From IMG/VR virus record IMGVR_UViG_3300027822_000014, positions 1 through 57,504 of that record: a stretch of 57,504 bases of DNA, one strand, 5' to 3'. This document shows, piece by piece, positions 14,738 to 24,202 of this stretch. This stretch comes from a virus. A program made the translations under genes and the position numbers. Numbering within the stretch: position 1 is the stretch's first letter; each line of letters opens with the position of its first letter. The notes below the pieces were generated by a model. The model was not told the origin of the DNA. It did no database searches and saw only the letters and a program-made list of their open reading frames with translations.

Positions 14738-17446
14738 ATGGCCCGCGCTCAGGCTCCAGTCTATGCGTTGAACGGTGGCGAAGTCGGCAAAGAGAGCGTG
14801 CAACGCCTCGACATCGACAAGATGCGGTTCAGCGGCGAGCTGTACGAAAATATCTTCCCGAAGGTGATCGGCTCCTTCCAGTTCCGGGGCGGGTTCGGCT
14901 ACAAGGCCGACGCCCCGGTCAACGAGGCCGACAACATATTCCTCAAGTTCATCTTCGGCTCTTCGCAGAACGCGCTGCTGCACTTCTCATCGGACGGCAT
15001 GCGGATTTTCGATGCCGACAGCGACAGCTACCTGACGCGCGCGGCGGTCTCCACCACGATCAGCGAGGGTGATTTCGATGCCCAGGGTGAATGGACCGAC
15101 GAGAGCGATGCCGGCGCCACGGCTGTCATCAGCGGTGGTAACTGCACGCTGACCGGTGCGTCCGGGTCTGAGGCGTCCATCGAGCAGGACATCGCCGTCT
15201 CCGGCACTGATGACACGACCGAGCACGCACTCGAGATAGAAGTGCTTGCCGGTCCGGTCGGCCTGTCCATCGGCACCACGTCAGGTGGCGAGGAGATCCT
15301 CGGCTACACTGGTCTAGAAGAAGGCTTCCATTCGCTGGCGTTCACGCCCGGCGACGGCGTCAGCACGGTTTACATCCGGCTCACCAACGCCGAGGAGAAG
15401 GAAGCGGTGGTCACAAAATGCGACATTGCTCCGTCCGGCACCATTGTCGTGGAACATCCATGGGCTACCGCGGATCTCCGGGGCCTCAACTATGCTCAGT
15501 CGAGCGACGTGATATTTGTCGCGTCCGACGGCACCTACCAGCAGCGCCGCATCGAGCGCCGTAGCACCACCTCGTGGTCGGTGGTGCGCTACAAGGTGGA
15601 CGACGGCCCGTTCGACATCCTGCCTGATGAGAGCGTGTCGCTGACGTCTGACGGGCTTTCAGGCAACGTCACGCTCACTGCGGATACCCCGATTTTCTCC
15701 GAAGACGATGTTGGTTCGCTATTCCGGCTAGTCCACTATTCCCAGTTCGTCGAGGCCTCCTTCACGGCTGCCGCCCAGACGTCCAACAACATTGTCGTCA
15801 CCGGCTCCGGCGGCAATGACCGGCGGTTCGACTATGCGATTACCGGCACGTGGGTCGGCTCAGTTGCGATTGACCGGGCCATCGGCAACGACGTCTCGTT
15901 CTCGAGGTACGTCACATATACGGCCAACATCACAGACGATCTCAATGATGGGCTCGACAACTCGACGGTTTACTACCGCTGGCGCGCCGTTGACATAACC
16001 AGCGGTCAGGCCGACGTGGAGCTGGACTTCGAGGGCGGTGTCACCTACGGCGTCCTGCGCATCACTGCCTACACTGACGAGAGCACACTTGAAGCCGAGG
16101 TGCTATCGCCGATCGCGGAGACTGACAGCACGACACAATGGGACCGGGGAACGTGGTCCGACCGCAACGGGTGGCCTTCATCAGTCACGTTCTTCGACGG
16201 ACGTTTGTGGTGGGGCAGAGGAGGAGTGGTTTATGGATCGACTTCGGATGCTTTTGATGTCTACGACGACCTGTCGGAAGATGATGCCGGAGATTCCGCG
16301 CCCGTCGTCCGCTCTATCGGTACTGACACCAGCCAGGGTGTCCTCTGGCTGCTTGGCCTTCAGCGCCTTATCGCCGGCACTGACACGGCAGAGATATCTA
16401 TTCGTGCCTCCTCATTCGACGAGCCGATTACAGCCTCTAGTTTCGTGCCGCGTGTTGCCTCAACGCGCGGTTCCGTCGATGTGCAGGCCGTCCAGGTCGA
16501 CAGTGAGGGGATTTACGTCCAGCGCTCCAATGCGCGGGCCTACCGGTTCGCTTTCGACAGCGGTCGCAATGACTACTTCTCATTCGAGCTAACCAAGCTG
16601 CACCGCGAGATCATCGAGGACGGCGTCGTCAAGATGGACGTGCAGCGCCATCCTGACACACGGGTATGGTTCCTGCTCGAAACCGGCGAGGCGCGTGTGC
16701 TTACGCTTGAGGTCGAGGAAGGGGTCGTGGCGTGGTCACGTGTCACCACGGAGAACGGCATCGTAGAGGATATTGCCGTCCTGCCGTCAGCAGGCGAGGA
16801 CCGGGTGTTCGCGATAGTTAAGCGCACCATCGACAGCAGCGAAGTCCGCTACATCGAGGAACTGGCTCCACTCAGCGAGAGTATCGGCAGCGCTCATAAC
16901 TGCATGGCCGACAGCTACGTGAAAGGCACCCAGGTGGCCTCGACCACCATCAGCGGACTGGACCATCTCGAGGGCGAAGAAGTGGTTGTCTGGGCTGACG
17001 GCGCTTCACTGCACAATCAAGATAACATGATGACGGTGTCCGGCGGTGAGATCACGGTCAGCGAGGCAGTGACAGACTATGTTGTCGGCCTCGCGTACAG
17101 CGGTTACTGGACATCCACCGATCTGGCATATGGCTCCGATCTCGGCACTGCACTCACGCAACGCAAACGCGTGTCGCACCTGGGTCTGGTGATGAACGAC
17201 GTCGCGCTCGACGGCCTCCGAATCGGCAAGTCGTTTGACGACCGGGATCTGCGGCGTATCCGGCAGGAGAAAGGCGGCAAACAGATAGACGGTGGTGAAG
17301 TGCTGGCCAAATACAATTACGATGCGACCTCGTTCCCCGGCGGCTGGGACACGGAGAGCCGCGTGAACATTCAGATGAAAGCACCGTATCCTGCGACGAT
17401 CTCGGCTATGGTGTTGAGCATGAAAACAAAGGACATGGCGGGATGA
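14738..17446 (+). CDS. Tail tubular protein B-like nozzle
   Basis: The 902-residue beta-rich protein follows the adaptor and has the N-terminal pattern of podovirus nozzle proteins (ARAQAPVYALNGGEVGKESV, then a segment ending FQFRGGFGY). Near residue 480 the block FFDGRLWWGRGG is the typical propeller strand of this group. It forms the tail tip closing the channel. The start at 14738 has a GAGAGGATC site. Its stop overlaps the next start. Confidence 0.87.
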   Translation: MARAQAPVYALNGGEVGKESVQRLDIDKMRFSGELYENIFPKVIGSFQFRGGFGYKADAPVNEADNIFLKFIFGSSQNALLHFSSDGMRIFDADSDSYLTRAAVSTTISEGDFDAQGEWTDESDAGATAVISGGNCTLTGASGSEASIEQDIAVSGTDDTTEHALEIEVLAGPVGLSIGTTSGGEEILGYTGLEEGFHSLAFTPGDGVSTVYIRLTNAEEKEAVVTKCDIAPSGTIVVEHPWATADLRGLNYAQSSDVIFVASDGTYQQRRIERRSTTSWSVVRYKVDDGPFDILPDESVSLTSDGLSGNVTLTADTPIFSEDDVGSLFRLVHYSQFVEASFTAAAQTSNNIVVTGSGGNDRRFDYAITGTWVGSVAIDRAIGNDVSFSRYVTYTANITDDLNDGLDNSTVYYRWRAVDITSGQADVELDFEGGVTYGVLRITAYTDESTLEAEVLSPIAETDSTTQWDRGTWSDRNGWPSSVTFFDGRLWWGRGGVVYGSTSDAFDVYDDLSEDDAGDSAPVVRSIGTDTSQGVLWLLGLQRLIAGTDTAEISIRASSFDEPITASSFVPRVASTRGSVDVQAVQVDSEGIYVQRSNARAYRFAFDSGRNDYFSFELTKLHREIIEDGVVKMDVQRHPDTRVWFLLETGEARVLTLEVEEGVVAWSRVTTENGIVEDIAVLPSAGEDRVFAIVKRTIDSSEVRYIEELAPLSESIGSAHNCMADSYVKGTQVASTTISGLDHLEGEEVVVWADGASLHNQDNMMTVSGGEITVSEAVTDYVVGLAYSGYWTSTDLAYGSDLGTALTQRKRVSHLGLVMNDVALDGLRIGKSFDDRDLRRIRQEKGGKQIDGGEVLAKYNYDATSFPGGWDTESRVNIQMKAPYPATISAMVLSMKTKDMAG

Positions 17447-17823
17447 GACCGGAGATACACGACGCTGATGACACTGATTTCGCCCGGTTTTTTAAAACAC
17501 AGGCACCGGCCACGCGGTGGCGCGGCAAGTGTATTCGGAAGGGTGATCTGGTCAAAGCCATGGCGGGGGTGGTACTAAGTGACGACGGTCGTTATTTTGC
17601 ATTTATGGAATTGCGCGGGGCCGGGCGCTTCCCGTTGGTGTTTAGACGCGTTTTACGTTTTCTCGAAAACACGATAGAAGACTTCGAAATTGATGAGGTT
17701 TTTGCATTTTGCGATGACCGCTACCCACGCGCGCATCAGTTCATTGAACGCCTCGGTTTCGTGAAGACCGAAGAAGAACACGATCAAGGAAAGGTTTGGA
17801 GATGGCGGGCATCGGAACAATAA
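17443..17823 (+). CDS. GNAT acetyltransferase-like protein, 126 aa
   Basis: The C-terminal half has a GNAT-like pattern: a beta strand followed by FAFCDDRYPRAHQFIERLGFVKTEE, where the RAHQF-helix and LGF turn resemble the end of the acetyl-CoA-binding fold. Similar proteins occur between nozzle and ejection genes in BPP-1-like phages. The usual Q/RxxGxG/A loop is not clear, so activity is uncertain. Starts in an ATGA overlap with the nozzle gene and overlaps the next gene by 22 bases. Confidence 0.65.
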   Translation: MRPEIHDADDTDFARFFKTQAPATRWRGKCIRKGDLVKAMAGVVLSDDGRYFAFMELRGAGRFPLVFRRVLRFLENTIEDFEIDEVFAFCDDRYPRAHQFIERLGFVKTEEEHDQGKVWRWRASEQ

Positions 17824-18290
17824 TGACGATCGCATCCACCGCCATGGGGGCGGTGGGCACGTTAGCTGAGATGAGTTCAAAAGCTGCGCAGCACAAGATC
17901 CAACAGCAGCAGCTCGAGCGTCAGGCGACTGAGGCCCGGGCTATCGGCACCCAGAAGGCAGCCGAGCGTAAACGCGAGGCCAACCTGCTGTTCTCCAACC
18001 AGATTGCCAGAGCAGCAGCATCGGGTGGCGCCAGCGATCCCTCGGTGGTCAAACTGTTCGGCGACACGGCAGCTGAAGGAGAACGCAATGTCCAAACGGA
18101 ACTCGCGCTTGCGGAGAACACGGCGCAAAACTACGACTACGCAGCCCAAGCCGAAGCTTACTCGGCGAAGAGCGCAAAAACGGCGGGCCTCGTCGGTTTC
18201 GCTTCGTCGATCCTAGGTGGGGGGTCTTCGCTCTACACGAAGTTCGGGCAGCGCTCGACAACCCAGCAATCCAGTTACATGTACGGGTGA
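17802..18290 (+). CDS. Internal virion (ejection) protein, gp14-like
   Basis: The protein begins with a hydrophobic, glycine/alanine-rich helix (AGIGTIMTIASTAMGAVGTLA), then a long Q/E/R/A-rich helix, and ends with another glycine-rich segment. This is the pattern of T7 gp14-like internal proteins that leave the virion and insert in the outer membrane during ejection. ATG 17802 is preferred over an upstream TTG because GGAG-like bases are optimally spaced. Confidence 0.7.
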   Translation: MAGIGTIMTIASTAMGAVGTLAEMSSKAAQHKIQQQQLERQATEARAIGTQKAAERKREANLLFSNQIARAAASGGASDPSVVKLFGDTAAEGERNVQTELALAENTAQNYDYAAQAEAYSAKSAKTAGLVGFASSILGGGSSLYTKFGQRSTTQQSSYMYG

Positions 18291-18296
18291 CGTCTG

Positions 18297-21143
18297 ATGC
18301 CAGCATTCCCAGGACCACCGGTCAGCACACAGGCTCGCCAGCAGGGCGGCGGCGCACGCGTCGCACGAGCTGACGAGAACATCAACCGGGTAGAACCGCG
18401 TGCTGCGGGCCGGGCGACAGCGAGGCCGGTAAATTATATGGGCTCGGCTCTGAAGCAGGCTAGCAGCGCGCTGAACAAGTTCGCGGTCACAGTTGAGAGC
18501 CAGGAGCAGAGCAAGTCCAACTTCGACACTCAAGCCAAGTATATCGAGTTCTCGAATGCCGAGCGTCGGCGCGTCGTGGAAAGTTCCGAGAACGTGAACG
18601 GCCTCGGTGCAGCTGCGTTCGAAACCGACACCCTGAAGGAGTTCGATACGCAGGCCCGTACGTACTTCAACGGCGTGCCTGACGATCAGAAGCCAGCGGT
18701 TGATTTGAAGCTGCGCAAGCTGCGCTGGACGCTGTCGAATGCGGCCTACGCCAAGCAGACCGAGGCGGTGCAGCAGTACTATTCCGAGAGCATCACCACG
18801 AATGTGAACAACAGTCTGGTGGCTGTGCGCGATGACCCGACCATTTTGGAGGGCCAGTTCGAGCAAGTCTCGGAGCTGATCAACGCGGCTGACATTGACG
18901 ACAGCAAGAAGCGGCAGGCCATCTCGGCTGCGCGCTCGGAGATGGTCGAGCAGGCCATCTACGGCCACGCGGCCAAGGGCGATTTCAAAGCGGCCACCGG
19001 GCTGATGAAGAGCTTCACCGCTGCAGCGATTCAGAACGGCACCGGCGTGACCAAGGATCAGGGTGGCCTCGTTGACAAGATCATCGGTATCGAGAGCGGC
19101 GGCAAGGCCAACGCCAAGAACCCACGCTCCACCGCGACAGGCGCAGGCCAGTTCATCGACAGCACGTGGCTGAACATGATGGCAAAGCATCGCCCCGGCT
19201 TGGCGCGCCGGATGTCCAAGGACGCCCTGCTGGAGCTGCGCAAGAACCCCGGGCTGGCCCGGGAGATGACGGCCCGGTATGCCGAGGAGAACGTGTCGGT
19301 GCTCAAGGCTGCGGGCATCGAGCCCACTGCTGGCAACGTCTATCTCGCCCACTTCCTCGGCCCGGGCGGTGCCAAGACAGCGCTCAAGAACAGCGATGAC
19401 ACAGCGCTCAGCGCGATCCTGCCGGCAGACGTGATGAAGGCGAACCCGTTCCTGAAGGAGCGCTCTGTCGGGTGGCTGCGGAACTGGTCGTCCAAGAAAA
19501 TGGGCAAGGCCAGCGTTACCACTAACGTGGAGATCGGCCCGAAGTGGGTCGACCGCGTGAACAGGAAAGTCGAAGCGATCCGCACGAATACCGTGAACGA
19601 CGCGTCTACCGCGGCGCGCGACACTGGTATGCAGGCGATTTTGATGACGCCCGAGGCCGTGACCGAGGAATCGATCCTCGCGACCGAAGACCTGACCACC
19701 GCGCACAAGAACGAACTGATCAAGGCGCTGCGCAGCGAACTGAAGAAGGGTAACGATCTTCGCTCTGGTCGCATCAGGCTCGAGCAGGGTGACGATGCCA
19801 GTTCATTCTTCAACGAACGCGACCCTGACGACAGAAAAGCAGTTGACGCGCTCGCTACCGATCCAGAGACTTTGCCGGGTATTAAGGTCGGGTCACCCGA
19901 GCGCGCCATAGAGCTGACCCGGCGCACGGGCATTGCCGACAGGCAAGCAGTGCGCACCTCCCTCTCTGGGCTCAACTCCCGAGACCAGGGTGAGTTCCGG
20001 TCATCGATAGAGTTCGCCGCCCAGCTCTATGGTGTGTCGAACCGGGCTTTTGACGGAGTAGACGGCGCGGGTCAGCTTAAAGATTATGTGCGTGATTACA
20101 ATGAGTTCCGCCGTAACGGGTACAGCCCAGAGGAGGCCGCACAGTCGATTTTTGACGTGCGACATCCCGAGGGCCGCGGTAACGTTACCCAGCTCACGTC
20201 ATCGGCAAACGAATACCTGAAGGCGCAGGAGCTGACGCCGACTGCAGTTGTGTCTGCGGTCGGCGAGACCACTCTCGGCATGAGCCCCGATGCCGCACTC
20301 GACGGCCAGTTCGGCCCCGGGATCGTGGCTGACTACAAGCGGATCTGGAAAGATCAGTACATCAAGTCGAACGGCAGCACTGAGTATGCCTCGCTCAGCA
20401 CGAAGCAGAAAATGAGCCAGCTCTACGGCACCAGTCAGGTGGCCGGGTCTTCGCTGTTCGGCATGCAGGGCGACTTCGTTAAGTACCCGTTCGAGAATTA
20501 TTACAAGCCGATCGATGGCGCCCACAACGTGTACCGGGCCGATGCAGCGACGCACCTATCAAAGGCGCTTGGTCGGGACATAAAGCCTGATGACGTGGCA
20601 ATCATCGCGGACCCCCGTGTCACCGGCGACGACATCCAGAGTAACAAGCAGCCACGCTTCCGGCTCTACTACCGCACGGAGATCGATGGCGACGAGATGA
20701 TGCACACGCCGGTCGGCGATGTGTTCTACCAGCCTGACCAGAGCGCGCTGGTTAAGCAGAGCTATGCGTCCAAGACTGCCGAGCGGTTGCGCCGCCAGCG
20801 CCTCGAGCAGGCACCGGACGATGTCACCATCGCGATCGACAACAACGGCAACGAGGTGCTCGTTGATGTCATGTCTCGCGAGGTGGTGCAGGATAACGAC
20901 GGTGTGATCACACCGACTGGCGAGGTATACGTCCCTCCAACCACCGTCAGGACGCCGAACCGGCGCGCCCAGACAGTCAACCAGGAGACCGACTTCGTGC
21001 AGCCATCGTCACGGGGCATGCGACTGCGCAAGCCGTCCGATTTTGGGGATGATCAGCGCACGCGCTGGAACGAACAACAGAAAAGCCTTAAGAACAGACC
21101 GTCTATGGGTGATGCTGTTGGCGGCACCGGGGGAACGCGGTAA
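18297..21143 (+). CDS. Internal virion protein with lytic transglycosylase domain
   Basis: Residues about 255-365 form an SLT (lysozyme-like) domain. The catalytic glutamate lies in IIGIESGGKANAKNP (about 261-275), followed by ATGAGQFIDSTW (about 281-292) and a downstream NVYLAHFLGPGGA motif. The domain locally opens peptidoglycan during DNA ejection. The rest is helical and forms part of the ejection conduit, like T7 gp15/gp16. The 948-residue length is typical. The start follows a weak ribosome site seven bases after the gp14-like stop; it ends in a TAATG overlap. Confidence 0.9.
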   Translation: MPAFPGPPVSTQARQQGGGARVARADENINRVEPRAAGRATARPVNYMGSALKQASSALNKFAVTVESQEQSKSNFDTQAKYIEFSNAERRRVVESSENVNGLGAAAFETDTLKEFDTQARTYFNGVPDDQKPAVDLKLRKLRWTLSNAAYAKQTEAVQQYYSESITTNVNNSLVAVRDDPTILEGQFEQVSELINAADIDDSKKRQAISAARSEMVEQAIYGHAAKGDFKAATGLMKSFTAAAIQNGTGVTKDQGGLVDKIIGIESGGKANAKNPRSTATGAGQFIDSTWLNMMAKHRPGLARRMSKDALLELRKNPGLAREMTARYAEENVSVLKAAGIEPTAGNVYLAHFLGPGGAKTALKNSDDTALSAILPADVMKANPFLKERSVGWLRNWSSKKMGKASVTTNVEIGPKWVDRVNRKVEAIRTNTVNDASTAARDTGMQAILMTPEAVTEESILATEDLTTAHKNELIKALRSELKKGNDLRSGRIRLEQGDDASSFFNERDPDDRKAVDALATDPETLPGIKVGSPERAIELTRRTGIADRQAVRTSLSGLNSRDQGEFRSSIEFAAQLYGVSNRAFDGVDGAGQLKDYVRDYNEFRRNGYSPEEAAQSIFDVRHPEGRGNVTQLTSSANEYLKAQELTPTAVVSAVGETTLGMSPDAALDGQFGPGIVADYKRIWKDQYIKSNGSTEYASLSTKQKMSQLYGTSQVAGSSLFGMQGDFVKYPFENYYKPIDGAHNVYRADAATHLSKALGRDIKPDDVAIIADPRVTGDDIQSNKQPRFRLYYRTEIDGDEMMHTPVGDVFYQPDQSALVKQSYASKTAERLRRQRLEQAPDDVTIAIDNNGNEVLVDVMSREVVQDNDGVITPTGEVYVPPTTVRTPNRRAQTVNQETDFVQPSSRGMRLRKPSDFGDDQRTRWNEQQKSLKNRPSMGDAVGGTGGTR

Positions 21144-24100
21144 TGGCCCTCGTAGGAGCCGACGGTGGAACCATCACGGACTTCACTCTCCAACAAGCGA
21201 CGGATCCGCCTGCGCTACAGAAGGCGCTTGCGCCGGCGCCTCTCCCGGAAAGTCCCGGCGTGGGCGAGACGCTGGGCTCGGCATTCCGCACGGAAAATAT
21301 CGTGGGCTCATATATCTCTAATTACCGTGGTGATGTTGATTACGATGCTGTCGATCCTGACTGGACTGATCGTTGGAGCGAGCTGAAGGGCACGCCCTAC
21401 GAAGAGCACTCCGATCTGTTCATGGACATCTTCAACAACGACGCGTGGGAAACCCGAAAAGCTCAGCTCGACCAAGAGATGGGCGACCGCGAGACCTTGC
21501 AGAACGCAGGGTGGATGGGGATGGCAGCATCAATGGCCGGAGGGCTTGTAGACCTGCCGTCCCTCATTCCCGGCTCCGTGGTGCTTCGCGGCGCGCATGG
21601 CGGCATCAAGGTGGGGCGCACGGCGCTGTCCACCGCTACGCTCGGCCTGGGCGCGTCTGCCGGCACTGAAGTCGCGCTGCATAACCAGCAGCAGCTCAGG
21701 ACGCAGGGCGAGAGCGCGTTCGCTATCGGGGGCACCACCATCGTGTCAGCGTTGCTCGGCGCTGGCGTGGCCCGCTCGCTCAGCAAGGGCGAACAGAACA
21801 GGTTGGCTGCATCATTCATGGACGAGCTGGCCGACGCGCCGGATGGCGTCGGTATCGACGACGTGCAAGAGGCAGTTCGCCAGTATTATGCCACCGGGTC
21901 ACTGTCCGCTGGCGCTGCGGCTCCTGGCAAGGCCAACTCTACGTTCTCGAACACGATCCAGAAAGCCCTCGGGACACTGCAGAAGTGGTCGCCCGGCATG
22001 CGTGGCATCGGCTACGAGAACAAGGTCGGCTCCGACCTGACGGCCCAGCTGGTCGAGGTGCCGTCGCTGAAGATGACCAACGTCGAGGAAGGCTCGATCA
22101 GCCAGCCGCAGTCGGTCGAGACGCTGATGAACCTGCAGATCGATGGCCGGGGCAACGCCCTGCGCGCTGACGTCCAGACGATTTTCAAGGAAGCCCGGAG
22201 CGCAGGGCAAGGCATGGCAGAGCGTGAGTTCCACAAGCGGGTGGCGTTCGCTATGCGGCGCGGGGATATGGACCCGGGCGGCAACGAGTTCGTGAACAGG
22301 GCCGCAGCACGCAACCGCGAGGTACTGGACTACTTTGCCGAGGAAGGCCAGAAACTAGGCCTCCTGCCTGAAGACCTGACACCGACGACTGCCACCAGCT
22401 ACCTGTCGCGGGTCTGGGATGTAGACAAGGTCACTACCGGGCGGTCCAGGTTGCGCGGCATCGTTGCCAAAAACATACACCGCTCAGTGCGCGCACTGGA
22501 ATCGAAAGGGGGCGGCTCGCTGAGCGAAGCGGACCTCGAAGAATATGTGCTGGACGTCGCCGACGAGATTATCGACAAGCTGGAAGGAGGTAATTACGAC
22601 CTGACGAAACTTGACTACCTGCGCACGACACGCAATGGCCCGCTGAGGGGCCGCACGCTTAACGTGCCCGACGAAGAGGTCGAGGAGTTTCTGGTCAACG
22701 ACGCCGAGTTCCTGATGAGCCGATACATCCGTGTGATGGCCGGCCACACCGAGTTCCAGCGCCGCTTCGGCACCACCAACATTGAAGAGATCCTCGAGGA
22801 CACGAAGATTGAGATGGAGAAAATGCGCGCCGACGCCGAGCAGATGGTCGAAGGCAAGAAGCGCGACAAGCGCCTGAGCAAGATCAAAAGCGACTGGCTG
22901 CGGTTCGAGAAGGACACAATTGCCCTGCGCGACAGGCTGTTCGGAACACTTTACCTGAACGAACGGACGAGTAAGGTTGGCACGATGGTCGATGCGGCCA
23001 ACACCCTGGCGTATGTATCTTTCGGCGGGTTCTTTTCTCTCGCCTCGCTGCCGGAGATGGGCGCCATGGTCCTACACGACATGGTTCGTCCGTTCACCAA
23101 ACAGGGCGTTGGCAAACTCGCCAAGGACGTTAGCGCGCTGAAGCTAGTCAGGTCCGAGCTGCATGACCTGGGTGTCGGCATCGATCTGGTGCGCGACCAC
23201 AGGTTGTCGATCCTGACGGGCACGGCTGACATACTCGATCGCGGCAGCCCGATCCGCAACTTCTCACGCGAGGCGCGCCGTGTCTTCTCCCGGGCCAGCG
23301 GCCTGACCTACTTCACCCACGCGATGAAGTCGGTGGCTGGCGTGTCGGTACACCAGCGCGTGCTGCGCAACGCGATCGACGCCAACGGCAAGGGTTTCGA
23401 TGCACTGCCTGACTTCGAGAAGCAGTGGATGGCCAGCCTCGGCCTCGGCAGGGGCGATGCGGAAAAGCTGGGCAAGCAGTTTGGCGTGGCGGGCGAGACC
23501 TCTGAAGGGGGCGCGTTCATCCCACACACTAACCAATGGGACGCAACTGACGAGGCCACGCAGGACTTGGCGCGCCGCTTCCATGCAGCTGTGAAGAAAG
23601 CCACGGACCAGACGATCATCACGCCCGGCGCTGGTGACATGCCGATCTACGCCGACAGCAACCTGGGCCGTCTGCTCTCGCTGTTCACCTCGTACACCTT
23701 CGCCTCGCTGTCACGGCTCAGCATGAACGCGACCAATAGCTCATCCTACGGCATCATGTCGGGGCTCATCGTCATGTCGGGCCTCGGCACGCTGTCCTAC
23801 GTGCTGCGCGAGAAGGCCAAGGGCCGCGAGATCACGAATAACCCTGGCACGCTGATCGCCGAGGGGATCGACCGCGCTGGCTTTTCGGGAATGATCAGCT
23901 ATGGTAACAATGTTTTTGAGAGGGTATCGGGCCTGCCGGGCATGACAACCGGCGCATCGGCTCTATTCCCTAAGCATGATCAGTCGCCGCCTGCTTCACG
24001 GTTTGTGGGGCGTCGAGGGGTCTTCAGCTCACTTGCCGGCCCTGCGGTCGGATGGGGAGAGGATGCCTTCGCAACGTGGCACGCGCTGCTTGACGATAAT

Positions 24101-24199
24101 CCTATGAGCCCAGGTGAGAGAAAAAGGGCATTGAAAATGCTCCCGGGCAACAACCTGTTCTACCTGCAGGGGACGTTGCAATCGAGCATCGAGGAATAG
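21143..24199 (+). CDS. Large internal virion protein
   Basis: The 1018-residue protein starts in a TAATG overlap with the transglycosylase gene. It is largely helical with several hydrophobic glycine-rich segments (about 120-205 and 605-640; another about 860-890) separated by charged coils. This is the pattern of the largest ejection protein in podoviruses. No enzymatic motif is visible. It probably forms the periplasmic or inner-membrane part of the DNA channel. Confidence 0.75.
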   Translation: MALVGADGGTITDFTLQQATDPPALQKALAPAPLPESPGVGETLGSAFRTENIVGSYISNYRGDVDYDAVDPDWTDRWSELKGTPYEEHSDLFMDIFNNDAWETRKAQLDQEMGDRETLQNAGWMGMAASMAGGLVDLPSLIPGSVVLRGAHGGIKVGRTALSTATLGLGASAGTEVALHNQQQLRTQGESAFAIGGTTIVSALLGAGVARSLSKGEQNRLAASFMDELADAPDGVGIDDVQEAVRQYYATGSLSAGAAAPGKANSTFSNTIQKALGTLQKWSPGMRGIGYENKVGSDLTAQLVEVPSLKMTNVEEGSISQPQSVETLMNLQIDGRGNALRADVQTIFKEARSAGQGMAEREFHKRVAFAMRRGDMDPGGNEFVNRAAARNREVLDYFAEEGQKLGLLPEDLTPTTATSYLSRVWDVDKVTTGRSRLRGIVAKNIHRSVRALESKGGGSLSEADLEEYVLDVADEIIDKLEGGNYDLTKLDYLRTTRNGPLRGRTLNVPDEEVEEFLVNDAEFLMSRYIRVMAGHTEFQRRFGTTNIEEILEDTKIEMEKMRADAEQMVEGKKRDKRLSKIKSDWLRFEKDTIALRDRLFGTLYLNERTSKVGTMVDAANTLAYVSFGGFFSLASLPEMGAMVLHDMVRPFTKQGVGKLAKDVSALKLVRSELHDLGVGIDLVRDHRLSILTGTADILDRGSPIRNFSREARRVFSRASGLTYFTHAMKSVAGVSVHQRVLRNAIDANGKGFDALPDFEKQWMASLGLGRGDAEKLGKQFGVAGETSEGGAFIPHTNQWDATDEATQDLARRFHAAVKKATDQTIITPGAGDMPIYADSNLGRLLSLFTSYTFASLSRLSMNATNSSSYGIMSGLIVMSGLGTLSYVLREKAKGREITNNPGTLIAEGIDRAGFSGMISYGNNVFERVSGLPGMTTGASALFPKHDQSPPASRFVGRRGVFSSLAGPAVGWGEDAFATWHALLDDNPMSPGERKRALKMLPGNNLFYLQGTLQSSIEE

Positions 24200-24202
24200 A
24201 CC

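Noticed and set aside
18213-19706. Long minus-strand open frame (497 codons) opposite the transglycosylase gene
   Set aside because: It is the mirror of a well-supported gene, with arginine/histidine-rich shadow composition, no ribosome site and no recognisable domain.
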